A DNA stretch of 13,509 bases, taken from contig JAUIME010000056.1 of NCBI GenBank assembly GCA_030433195.1, positions 1-13,509 on the forward strand, read 5' to 3'. Numbering within the stretch: position 1 is the stretch's first letter; each line of letters starts with the position of its first letter. The notes below the pieces were generated by a model, which worked only from the letters and a program-made list of their open reading frames with translations, was not told the DNA's origin and searched no databases. A program made the position numbers and the translations under genes. The DNA comes from a bacterium (GTDB taxonomy: Bacteria; Planctomycetota; JACOTG01; JAUIME01). Positions 6,456-13,509 of this stretch are shown one piece after another.

Positions 6456-9400
6456 ATGCGTCGACCCCGGCCGAGTCATGACCTGAAAGCCTGCGACCGC
6501 GCGCTGCTATCCGCGATCCTCTTCGTGATCGTGAGTGCGTTCGCGGCCGGTTCCACGCGTGAGGCGCGAGCAGGCGAGCCCGGGTTCGCCGAGCGGTTCG
6601 CGCTCGCGACGGATCGCGAGGCCGCGCTCGAGGAGCTCATTCCCGGCACCTCGGACTACTACTACTACAGCACGCTGCATGCGCAGAACGAGCGCGATCT
6701 CGAACGCGCGGATGCGTTGTTGGGAGCGTGGAAGGCGCGCTTCGGCGAGACGTCGCGCTTCGACGAAATGCGATTGCGGCAGGCGCTGCTGTCGTACGGG
6801 CGCGATCCCGCCGCGACGCTCGAGTTCTTGCGTCGCGAACTCGGCCTGTCGTTTCGTCATCAACGCGACGCCGAGTCGACGACGCGATTGCCGAGCTCGC
6901 TCGATTCCAAGGTTCTCGCGCGTGAGGCATGGATCGAGCAGGCGCTGAGCGGGAATCGGACGCAGCGCTTCTCGACGTCGGCGTTCCGATGGTTCGCTCG
7001 CCGTGACCTCGACGCCGATACGCGGCACGAATTCCTGATGCGACTCGAGAATCCCGACGTCCCGAATCTCGCGCGACTGGTCGTGGCCGACCTCGCGCAC
7101 TCGGCGACCGGTGGTCATTTCGGTCGCTTGCCGATCCACGGGAAGCTCCTGCTCTCGCAGCTCGACGAATGCCTCGAGCGTCGCCCGTCGTTGCTCGACG
7201 ACTCGACGTTCGTCGCGACCTACTGCGCGCGATTGAGCCCGGCGCCCGACGAAGCGATCGAGAGCGACCCGGCCGACCGCCTCGCCTATCTGAATCGACT
7301 CTGGAACTTCGTGCGGACCCTGTCGCCCGCGTTTCATCCGCTGCGTGCCCACGTGCTGTACCATCGCCTGGCGCACGATCGCGCCGCGGGCGAGTGGAAT
7401 CGGGACCGCTTCCTGCAATACCTCGCGCTGCCGCGGCAAGTCCCGTATGTGAATCCCGACTTCTTGCGACGTCGTGACGTCCGCGGTGCGGTCTTCTCGC
7501 TCGGCGGCAATCAGCCGACCGCACTCCCGGTGATTCACGACGATCGTGAGCTCGTCGAGAGCTACCTCCAGCACTTCTTCGTCACCGAGGACTCGTTCGA
7601 GGCGTTCGCCGAGTTCGTTCGCGACGACGTCGTGCGACGACTCTTCGTCGAAGCCAAGGTTCTCGCGGGAGTCGGTGATCCCGAGCGATGGTACTCGTTG
7701 CTCGACGATCCGGCGGCGTTCGAGGAGCTCCGCGATCGTGTCGAGCTGTCGTTCGCGGCGACGCAGCGGACGCACTTCGCGAGCGACGAGCAAGTCGTGC
7801 TCGAAGTCGACGTGAAGAACGTACCGCAGTTGTTCGTGAAGGTCTTCGAGATCGACGCGTTCAACTACTACAAGCGACACGACACGCCGATCGACTCGAC
7901 GCTCGAGCTCGACGGGCTCGTGGCGACCGAAGAGACGTCGATCCGCTATGACGAGCCGCCGACCCGCCGCGTGCGTCGCACGTTCGAGATCGAGACGCCT
8001 CCGGGGTCCGGATTGTTCGTCGTCGACCTGATCGGCAATGGCATCAACAGCCGCGCCGTCATCCGAAAGGGCGGACTGCACGCGGTCGAGTCGGTCACTG
8101 CGTTCGGTCACGCGTTCCGGATCTTCGACGAGCGCAATCGCCCCGCGAAGGGCGCGTCGATCTGGCTCGACGGGTTCGAGTACCCGCCAACCGAGGACGG
8201 GACGATCGTCATCCCGTTCACGAACAAGCCTGATCGTCAGAAGATCCTGCTTCGTCAGGGATCGAGCACGTCGCTCGGTCACTTCTGGCATCGCAACGAG
8301 GTCTATCGACTTACGGCACCCGTGTACGTCGATCGCGAGGCGCTGCGAGCCGGGGGCACGGCCGAGATCGTCGTTCGCCCACAGCTCACGATGCACGATA
8401 CCGCGGTCCCGGTGGAGCGACTCGACGAGGTCACGCTCGTCGTGCAGTCGCGCGATCTCGACGGGATCGAATCGCGAACCGAAGTACGTGACTTCGAGGT
8501 CTTCGACGATCGCGAGTCGATCCACGAGATCACGGTTCCCGATCGACTCGTGTGGCTTTCGGTGCACATCGAGGCGACCGTCGAGGTGACGAGCCGCGGT
8601 GACGACCAAGACCTCGTCTCCGACGCGGCGACGTTCACGCTCAACGCGATCGACAGAACGCACACGACCGAAGCGCCATCGTTCGGCAAGACCTCCGATG
8701 GATGGTTTCTCGACGTGCTCGGAAAGAACGGCGAGCCGCAGCCGCGCGTCTCCGTGAACCTGTCGTTCGCGCACCGCGATTTCACCTTCGAGCGCCGCGC
8801 GCAGCTCGAGACATCCGCCACGGGGCGCATCGAGCTCGGCGACCTGTCGGGGATCGTCAGCGTCACGGCCGCCATGCCGAGCGGAACGTTCACTTGGTAT
8901 CCGACGAACGCCGGATCGAGCTGGCCGGCGCGGCTGACGGCCGCGGTCGACGCGACGATCCGGTTGCCCTACGAAGGCTCTGCCGACGATCTGTCCGTGT
9001 TGGAGCTTCGTGGAAACGCGTACTACGAGAGTCGTCGGGATCGAATGACGGTCGCCGACGGCTTCGTCCGCCTGGCAGATCTCGATGCAGGAGACTACGA
9101 GTTGCGAAGCGTTACCGGCGAGTCGACGCGTATCGCGATCGGCGACGGCGAGGAGCACGGCGATTGGATCTTGACCGATGCACGCTACCTCGAGCGAAGC
9201 GATACGCAGCGCCTGCAAATTCGCGCCCTCGAGCGCGAGGGCGATCGCTTGCGGGTCTCGATCGCGAATGCCACGCCTTCGACGCGCGTGCACCTCGTCG
9301 CGACGCGGTTCGACGCCGCGTACGATCCACACCGTCACCTCGAGCTCGATCGTGAACCTCAACCGCGGAGCGGACGCATCGAGTTTCCCGCGTCGGATTT

Positions 9401-12400
9401 CCAATCGGGTCGCGCCATCAGCGACGAGTATCGCTATATCCTCGAACGCCGCTACGCGCGGAAGTTCCCGGGGAACATGCTCGAACGCCCAGGCCTGCTG
9501 CTGAATCCTTGGGCCTTCGAAGACGCGGGCGACACGTTCGCCGCGGGAGGCGGCGCAGGCGGCCGGTTCGGCGGGCGATCCGGAACCGCCCATGGAGGCA
9601 AGGCCGCCGAGAAGAAGCGGCAACGCGAACGGAGCGAAGAGGCGGGCCTCTTCGCGAACCTCGATTTTCTGCCGAACGGCTCACTGCTGCTCGCGAACCA
9701 ACGACCCGGCGACGACGGCTCGATCGAAGTCGACCTCGCGGGGCTCGACGAGCATCAACAAATCGTCGCCATCGCTGTCGACGGATTCGAGACGGTCTCG
9801 AAGTCGATCGGGCTTCCGGCCGCCGAACTCGACGCGCGCGACCTGCGACTCGCCAACGGCATCGCGCCGTCGCGGCACGCGGTGCTTCGCAAGACGGTGG
9901 AGATCGTTCGCGCCGGCGAGTCCGTCGCGCTCGGACGCACGACCGACGACGAGTTCGAAGCGTACGGTACGCTCGAGCGGGTCTTCGATCTGCTCGTCAC
10001 GCTTTCGGACGACGAGACCCTGCGCGAGATGCGATTCCTCGTCGACTGGGCGTCGCTCGACGACGACGAGAAGCGTCAACGCTACTCGGACCACGCGTGC
10101 CACGAGCTGCACGTCTTCTTGAAACGTCGCGATCAGGAGTTCTTCGACGGCGTCGTGCGCCCGTACCTCGAGAACAAGATGGAGACGACGTTCCTGGACG
10201 ATTTCGTCCTCGAGCGCGATCTCTCGAAGTACCTCACGGCTTGGCGCTACGCCGAGCTCAACGTCGCCGAGCGGATCCTGCTCGCGCAGGCGCTTCCCGA
10301 TGAAGCCGCGCGGACGTTGCGGCACGTTCGCGATCAGGTCGCGCTGCGGCCGGTCGATCCGCAAGCCCAGTTCGAGCTCTTCGAGTCGGCGACGCGCCGC
10401 GGGTTGTCGGCGGCGGACGAAGAAGACGGTCTCGAGATGATCGGGATCGGTGGGGGGCAGGGCGGCGCGTTCTCGCAGCGTCGCCGTGGTCGGATGGGCG
10501 CCGAGCTGCGGCGCGAAGTCGAGGCCGAAGAGTTCGATGCGGTCTCGAGTGAAGCACCCGAGGAGGCCGGTGTGAACGCGTTCGCGCCGCCTGCCTCGGC
10601 AAACGACGACAAGCGTGCCGCCGGGAAGCCCTTCTACGTCCGTCCGAACGACACCAAGGAGTATCTCGAGTCGCAGTACTATCGATTGCCGCCCGGCGAA
10701 GACGACTCCGATCTGATTCCTTGGAATGCGTTCTGGCTCGATCTGGCGGCGTCGAAGGGCGAGCGTCCGTTCCTGTCTTCGCACTTCGCGATGACGGCGG
10801 GCTCGCGTACGGAAGCGCTGCTCGCGATCGCGCTGCTCGACCTTCCGTTCGAGAGCGGAGAGCGCACCGTCGAGAGGGGCGACACGACCGCGACGCTCAC
10901 CTCGACGGAGCCGTTCGTGCTCTACCGACGCGAGCTCGAAGACGCCGAGATCGCGACCGGCGCGGGCGAGATCCTCGTGCAACAGAACCTGTTCGACGTT
11001 GCGGATCGTCATCGCGAAGAGAATGGCCGCCGCGTCGATCGCTTCCTAAGCGAGGAGTTCGTGGCGGGGCGCGCGTACGGTTGCCAAGTCGTGCTCACGA
11101 ATCCGACCTCGTCGGCGCGCGTGCTCGAAGTGCTGCTGCAGGTCCCGGAAGGCGCGCTGCCGCTCGCGGGAAGTCTCGAGACCGTGAGTCGAACCGTGGC
11201 GATGAACGCGTTCGAGACCACGCGACTCGAGTACGCGTTCTACTTCCCCGCCGCCGGTACGAAGGAACACTACCCGGTACACGTCTCCGAGGACGGGGCG
11301 CTCGTCGGCTACGCTGCCGCGATGCCGTTGAACGTCGTCGAGTCGGCGACGATCGTCGACGAAACCTCGTGGGACTGGGTTTCGCAGAATGCCGAGCCCG
11401 CTGCCGTGCTCACGTTCCTCGAGAACGCGAACGTCGAGCGGCTCGACCTCGGCCGTATCGCCTGGCGCATGCGCGATCGTGAGTTCTTCGACGCGGCTCT
11501 CGATCTTCTGCGCGATCGTCGAAAGTTCGAGCGTGTGCTGTGGGCGTATTCGGTGCATCACCGTGCCGAACCGGCGATCCGCGAGTTCCTCTCGTTCGAA
11601 TCGAACGTCCTGCGCCGGGCCGGGCACGCGCTCGCGAGCCCGCTGCTCGACGTCGACCCCGAAGCCCGCGGCTGGCTGCGTCATCTCGAGTACCGTCCGC
11701 TGCACCTGCCAAGGGCGCATCGACTCGGTGCCGAGGCGACGATCGAGAACGAGCGCATCTTCGTGACCTACTCGCGATTCTGCGAGATCCTCACGTACTT
11801 CCCGCGACTCGACGACGAGCTGCGAATGCGTGCCGCGTATTACCTCTTGCTTCAGGATCGCATCGAGGAAGCGCTCGCGATGTTCGCTCGCGTGTCGCGC
11901 GACGCGATCGACATGAAGCTGCAGTTCGACGCGATGACCGCGTACCTCGACTTCTTCAGCGACGAACCGAGCGCCGCACGCGAGATCGCGGCACGTTACG
12001 CCGACCACCCCGTCGAGGCGTGGCGCGACACGTTCCGCGCGATGCGCGATCAACTCGCCGAGATCGACGGCAACCGCACCGGCGGCGCGTCGGGCGAGGC
12101 CGAAGCCGGCGAGACCGAGCGACTCGCGAGCACCGAGCCGACGCTGTCCCTGGCGATCGACTCGGGACGCATCGAGATCGGCCACCGCAATCTCGCGCAG
12201 TGCGAGGTGCGCTACTACCCGATGGACGTCGAGCTGCTCTTCTCGGTGAGTCCGTTCGTTCGCCGCGACGAGGGCGCCTTCTCGTTCCTGAAGCCGCGCT
12301 CGAGCCAGTCCGTGACGCTCCCTGCCGACGCAACGGCCGTCACGGTCGACGTCCCCGACGAGTTCAAGAGCGGCAACCTCATCGTCGAAGTCCGCGGCGG

Positions 12401-12713
12401 CGGCATCTCTCGATGCCTCGCCTACTACGCCCACGACCTCGACGTCTTCTGGATGACCAACTACGGCCAACTCGAAGTCCGCCAGCGATCGACGGGCAAG
12501 CCTCTCCCGCGCACCTACGTGAAGGTCTACGCAAAGACCGCCGGCAGCCGAGACCCGATCTTCTACAAGGACGGCTACACCGACCTCCGCGGCCGATTCG
12601 ACTACGTCTCGCTCAGCAACTCGACCCTCGACCGCGTCGAGTCACTCTCGATCCTCGTACTCTCCGAAACCGCGGGCGCGATCATCGAGGAAGTGCAGCC
12701 GCCCAAGCAGTAA
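6456..12713 (+). CDS. Giant exported macroglobulin-like (MG-domain) protein, no thioester
   Basis: A 2085-residue protein. Residues 1-39 are a signal peptide with hydrophobic core ALLSAILFVIVSAFAA and probable cleavage after ARA. Residues 45-425 are mainly helical. Residues 429-1000 are beta-rich and carry macroglobulin-like patterns, such as VPQLFVKVFEID, a fragment ending SGLFVVDLIGNG, and YRLTAPVYVDREALRAGG. A Gly-rich then Lys/Arg-rich linker follows (1029-1063), then a helical block (1174-1284) with DQEFFDGVVRPYLENK. A second Gly/Arg-rich, then acidic, linker covers about 1328-1390. After it come beta structure (1391-1630), helical TPR-like repeats (1640-1872) and a C-terminal beta region (1890-2085). 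Only eight cysteines were seen and no CGEQ thioester. There is no C-terminal anchor, so it should be soluble in the periplasm or outside. Alpha-2-macroglobulins trap proteases; here that role is only inferred. I recall similar proteins in planctomycetes. The alternative is a generic surface scaffold. Confidence 0.72.
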   Translation: MRRPRPSHDLKACDRALLSAILFVIVSAFAAGSTREARAGEPGFAERFALATDREAALEELIPGTSDYYYYSTLHAQNERDLERADALLGAWKARFGETSRFDEMRLRQALLSYGRDPAATLEFLRRELGLSFRHQRDAESTTRLPSSLDSKVLAREAWIEQALSGNRTQRFSTSAFRWFARRDLDADTRHEFLMRLENPDVPNLARLVVADLAHSATGGHFGRLPIHGKLLLSQLDECLERRPSLLDDSTFVATYCARLSPAPDEAIESDPADRLAYLNRLWNFVRTLSPAFHPLRAHVLYHRLAHDRAAGEWNRDRFLQYLALPRQVPYVNPDFLRRRDVRGAVFSLGGNQPTALPVIHDDRELVESYLQHFFVTEDSFEAFAEFVRDDVVRRLFVEAKVLAGVGDPERWYSLLDDPAAFEELRDRVELSFAATQRTHFASDEQVVLEVDVKNVPQLFVKVFEIDAFNYYKRHDTPIDSTLELDGLVATEETSIRYDEPPTRRVRRTFEIETPPGSGLFVVDLIGNGINSRAVIRKGGLHAVESVTAFGHAFRIFDERNRPAKGASIWLDGFEYPPTEDGTIVIPFTNKPDRQKILLRQGSSTSLGHFWHRNEVYRLTAPVYVDREALRAGGTAEIVVRPQLTMHDTAVPVERLDEVTLVVQSRDLDGIESRTEVRDFEVFDDRESIHEITVPDRLVWLSVHIEATVEVTSRGDDQDLVSDAATFTLNAIDRTHTTEAPSFGKTSDGWFLDVLGKNGEPQPRVSVNLSFAHRDFTFERRAQLETSATGRIELGDLSGIVSVTAAMPSGTFTWYPTNAGSSWPARLTAAVDATIRLPYEGSADDLSVLELRGNAYYESRRDRMTVADGFVRLADLDAGDYELRSVTGESTRIAIGDGEEHGDWILTDARYLERSDTQRLQIRALEREGDRLRVSIANATPSTRVHLVATRFDAAYDPHRHLELDREPQPRSGRIEFPASDFQSGRAISDEYRYILERRYARKFPGNMLERPGLLLNPWAFEDAGDTFAAGGGAGGRFGGRSGTAHGGKAAEKKRQRERSEEAGLFANLDFLPNGSLLLANQRPGDDGSIEVDLAGLDEHQQIVAIAVDGFETVSKSIGLPAAELDARDLRLANGIAPSRHAVLRKTVEIVRAGESVALGRTTDDEFEAYGTLERVFDLLVTLSDDETLREMRFLVDWASLDDDEKRQRYSDHACHELHVFLKRRDQEFFDGVVRPYLENKMETTFLDDFVLERDLSKYLTAWRYAELNVAERILLAQALPDEAARTLRHVRDQVALRPVDPQAQFELFESATRRGLSAADEEDGLEMIGIGGGQGGAFSQRRRGRMGAELRREVEAEEFDAVSSEAPEEAGVNAFAPPASANDDKRAAGKPFYVRPNDTKEYLESQYYRLPPGEDDSDLIPWNAFWLDLAASKGERPFLSSHFAMTAGSRTEALLAIALLDLPFESGERTVERGDTTATLTSTEPFVLYRRELEDAEIATGAGEILVQQNLFDVADRHREENGRRVDRFLSEEFVAGRAYGCQVVLTNPTSSARVLEVLLQVPEGALPLAGSLETVSRTVAMNAFETTRLEYAFYFPAAGTKEHYPVHVSEDGALVGYAAAMPLNVVESATIVDETSWDWVSQNAEPAAVLTFLENANVERLDLGRIAWRMRDREFFDAALDLLRDRRKFERVLWAYSVHHRAEPAIREFLSFESNVLRRAGHALASPLLDVDPEARGWLRHLEYRPLHLPRAHRLGAEATIENERIFVTYSRFCEILTYFPRLDDELRMRAAYYLLLQDRIEEALAMFARVSRDAIDMKLQFDAMTAYLDFFSDEPSAAREIAARYADHPVEAWRDTFRAMRDQLAEIDGNRTGGASGEAEAGETERLASTEPTLSLAIDSGRIEIGHRNLAQCEVRYYPMDVELLFSVSPFVRRDEGAFSFLKPRSSQSVTLPADATAVTVDVPDEFKSGNLIVEVRGGGISRCLAYYAHDLDVFWMTNYGQLEVRQRSTGKPLPRTYVKVYAKTAGSRDPIFYKDGYTDLRGRFDYVSLSNSTLDRVESLSILVLSETAGAIIEEVQPPKQ

Positions 12714-12732
12714 CGGTCGGTGGTCGTCGATT

Positions 12733-12756
12733 GCGCCTGCGAGGGGCAGCAGGCGC
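12733..12756 (+). terminator. Terminator-like hairpin after the giant gene
   Basis: A perfect 8-bp stem (GCGCCTGC / GCAGGCGC) with an 8-base loop starts 20 bases after the stop codon. There is no T tract. Its place fits termination of the preceding gene. Confidence 0.45.
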
Positions 12757-12762
12757 GGTGAC

Positions 12763-12924
12763 GGGTCCGGCCGCGGTGAAGGGGGCGAGGCGCTCAGCGG
12801 CTCTCGGGGGGTGCCGTGGGGCATGGGCGAGCAATGTTGGCGGATGGGCATGCAGGTGGGGGAGGGCGGCGTGTGAGCCTCGCCCGGATATCGCGATCTC
12901 GCCCCCTTCACCGCGACCGGACCC
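12763..12924. repeat. MITE-like element, 27-bp terminal inverted repeats
   Basis: The first 27 bases (12763-12789, starting GGGTCCGG and ending GGGGGCGAG) are the reverse complement of the last 27 (12898-12924) with one mismatch. The 162-bp unit has no open reading frame of its own and could fold as one long hairpin. A third copy of the 27-mer occurs at 13445-13471. The size, inverted ends and repetition resemble a non-autonomous miniature transposable element or a REP-type intergenic repeat. No obvious target-site duplication flanks it. Confidence 0.55.
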
Positions 12925-12928
12925 TCGT
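12860..12928 (+). repeat. Inverted repeat, left copy (69 bp, perfect)
   Basis: This stretch, starting GGGAGGGCGG and ending GGACCCTCGT, is the exact reverse complement of 13441-13509. It covers the right half of the 162-bp element plus 4 bases beyond it. At its outer end the match stops at 12929. At its other end the limit is unknown because the partner reaches the window edge. Confidence 0.9.
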
Positions 12929-12967
12929 TGGGTGTGGCTGCGGAACGGCGGTGCACTCCGACCGGGC

Positions 12968-13099
12968 GAACGGACCAAGCGAAGCGAAACGGACCAAGCG
13001 AAGCGAAACGGACCCAGCGAAGCGAAACGGGCCAAGCGAAGCGAAACGGACCAAGCGAAGCGAACGGACCAAGCGAAGCGAAACGGACCAAGCAAAGCT
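12968..13099. repeat. Tandem array, seven copies of a 19-bp unit
   Basis: The unit is AAACGGACCAAGCGAAGCG, itself containing AAGCG twice. Copies start at 12968, 12987, 13006, 13025, 13044, 13063 and 13081. The third and fourth carry single substitutions, the sixth lacks one A, and the first and last are slightly diverged. The period is not a multiple of three and any frame gives low-complexity peptide, so it is non-coding. There are no spacers, so it is not a CRISPR array. It could be protein-binding iterons or simply slippage. Confidence 0.9.
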
Positions 13100-13190
13100 G
13101 GCGAACCGCGCGAACGGGTGATGCGAGCGAACGCTCGTCAGCCGAATCGCGCGCTACTCGTCGGACGTGAGAGAGATCGACGTTTGCCTG

Positions 13191-13400
13191 GAGCTTTCGT
13201 CTGCGTTACGAGCACGTGACCGGAACGGCTATGAAATGCGGTGCTTCGCGAGTAAGCCGGTGGAGCCAGAGCTCTCGTCTGCAGTTACGAACACGCGACG
13301 GCACGGCTACGAGATGCGGTGATCGGCGAGTGACCCGGCGTGTCTCGAGCCTTCGTCGGTATCACGAGCGCGAGGACGATCGGCTCGCGAGCGCCTTCGA
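13191..13400. repeat. Diverged direct repeats with 78-bp period
   Basis: Copies begin at 13191 (GAGCTTTCGTCTGC), 13269 (GAGCTCTCGTCTGC) and 13347 (GAGCCTTCGTCGG). The first two agree at roughly 80 per cent over about 70 bases by eye; the third agrees only in its first 30 or so. A fainter trace may precede them near 13113-13190. No convincing protein is encoded. It looks like an older, decaying tandem duplication. Confidence 0.65.
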
Positions 13401-13440
13401 TCCGGTCGCCCGCGAGTGCGAACGGCCGAGTCTCCATCCG

Positions 13441-13509
13441 ACGAGGGTCCGGTCGCGGTGAAGGGGGCGAGATCGCGATATCCGGGCGAGGCTCACACGC
13501 CGCCCTCCC
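13441..13509 (-). repeat. Inverted repeat, right copy (truncated by window end)
   Basis: Exact reverse complement of 12860-12928 over all 69 visible bases. It begins with a third copy of the 27-base terminal repeat (13445-13471) and runs off the right edge, so it is probably an oppositely oriented second copy of the 162-bp element or part of a longer inverted repeat. Confidence 0.9.

Larger units (their letters stand above)
12714..13509. other. Gene-free, repeat-dense region
   Basis: These 796 bases hold no coding region I can support: the open frames are low-complexity products of the repeats and lack ribosome binding sites. Besides the listed repeats, a short hairpin CGAGCG-AA-CGCTCG lies at 13123-13136. 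No transposase, integrase or RNA gene was recognised. The stacked repeat types, bounded by inverted copies, suggest a mobile-element-derived or recombination-prone spacer. Confidence 0.6.

Noticed and set aside
6507..9623. 1038-codon minus-strand open frame inside the giant gene
   Set aside because: Same cause: antisense shadow with an Arg/Glu/Val-heavy, featureless product. The plus strand has a signal peptide, a ribosome binding site and recognisable folds.
11046..12470. 474-codon minus-strand open frame
   Set aside because: Antisense shadow of the 3' half of the giant gene, with no domain recognised.
6456..12713. Thioester motif expected of classical alpha-2-macroglobulins
   Set aside because: All cysteine contexts were checked by eye (such as DECLE, DHACHE, YGCQV, SRFCEI) and none is CGEQ or a near variant.
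12642..13091. Minus-strand frame with repeated FASLGPF-like peptide
   Set aside because: Produced entirely by the 19-bp tandem repeats, whose period shifts frame; no start signal.
12968..13099. CRISPR array
   Set aside because: Units abut with no spacers and there are no cas genes nearby.
12714..13509. tRNA or other structured RNA gene
   Set aside because: No cloverleaf or known RNA family pattern was recognised; the structure comes from inverted repeats.

Overview
The window is GC-rich and strongly biased toward TCG, GAC, CGC and GAG codons. It looks like the chromosome of a large-genome bacterium, most likely a planctomycete or close relative. The evidence is a NagB/PIG-L fusion deaminase, a very large secreted macroglobulin-like protein with a signal peptide, and mostly monocistronic genes separated by long gaps. 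The lineage is an inference from gene content, not from a marker-gene tree. No tRNA, rRNA, CRISPR array, integrase or transposase gene was found.

Layout. Positions 1-553 (minus) hold a pirin (YhhW-type cupin) gene cut by the left edge. Positions 807-1112 (minus) hold rpsN (ribosomal protein uS14, 101 residues), encoded away from the usual ribosomal operon. It has a candidate promoter, two leader hairpins and a good intrinsic terminator that separates it from the pirin gene. Positions 1496-1711 (plus) and 1689-1934 (minus) are two small, probably real genes that converge and overlap by 23 bases; the first has a signal peptide. Positions 2116-4116 (plus) encode a two-domain protein: glucosamine-6-phosphate deaminase followed by a PIG-L/LmbE-type deacetylase domain. 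Positions 4360-6042 (plus) encode a 560-residue protein with a long Asp/Glu/His-rich region followed by TPR-like helical repeats. Positions 6456-12713 (plus) encode a 2085-residue exported protein resembling the thioester-less, macroglobulin-domain proteins of planctomycetes, with two Gly/Arg-rich linkers.

Positions 12714-13509 contain no convincing gene but are dense in repeats. There is a terminator-like hairpin; a 162-bp element with 27-bp terminal inverted repeats; a second, inverted copy of at least 69 bp of that element, identical and running off the right edge; seven tandem copies of a 19-bp unit; and diverged direct repeats with a 78-bp period. This is the least explained part of the window.

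The genes do not form an obvious single pathway. The deaminase/deacetylase points to amino-sugar use. The macroglobulin-like protein and the TPR protein before it could be functionally linked, but a 413-base gap lies between them. No clearly new defence or mobile system is visible. The best leads are the repeat module, the linker architecture of the giant protein, the small overlapping gene pair, and the structured rpsN leader.
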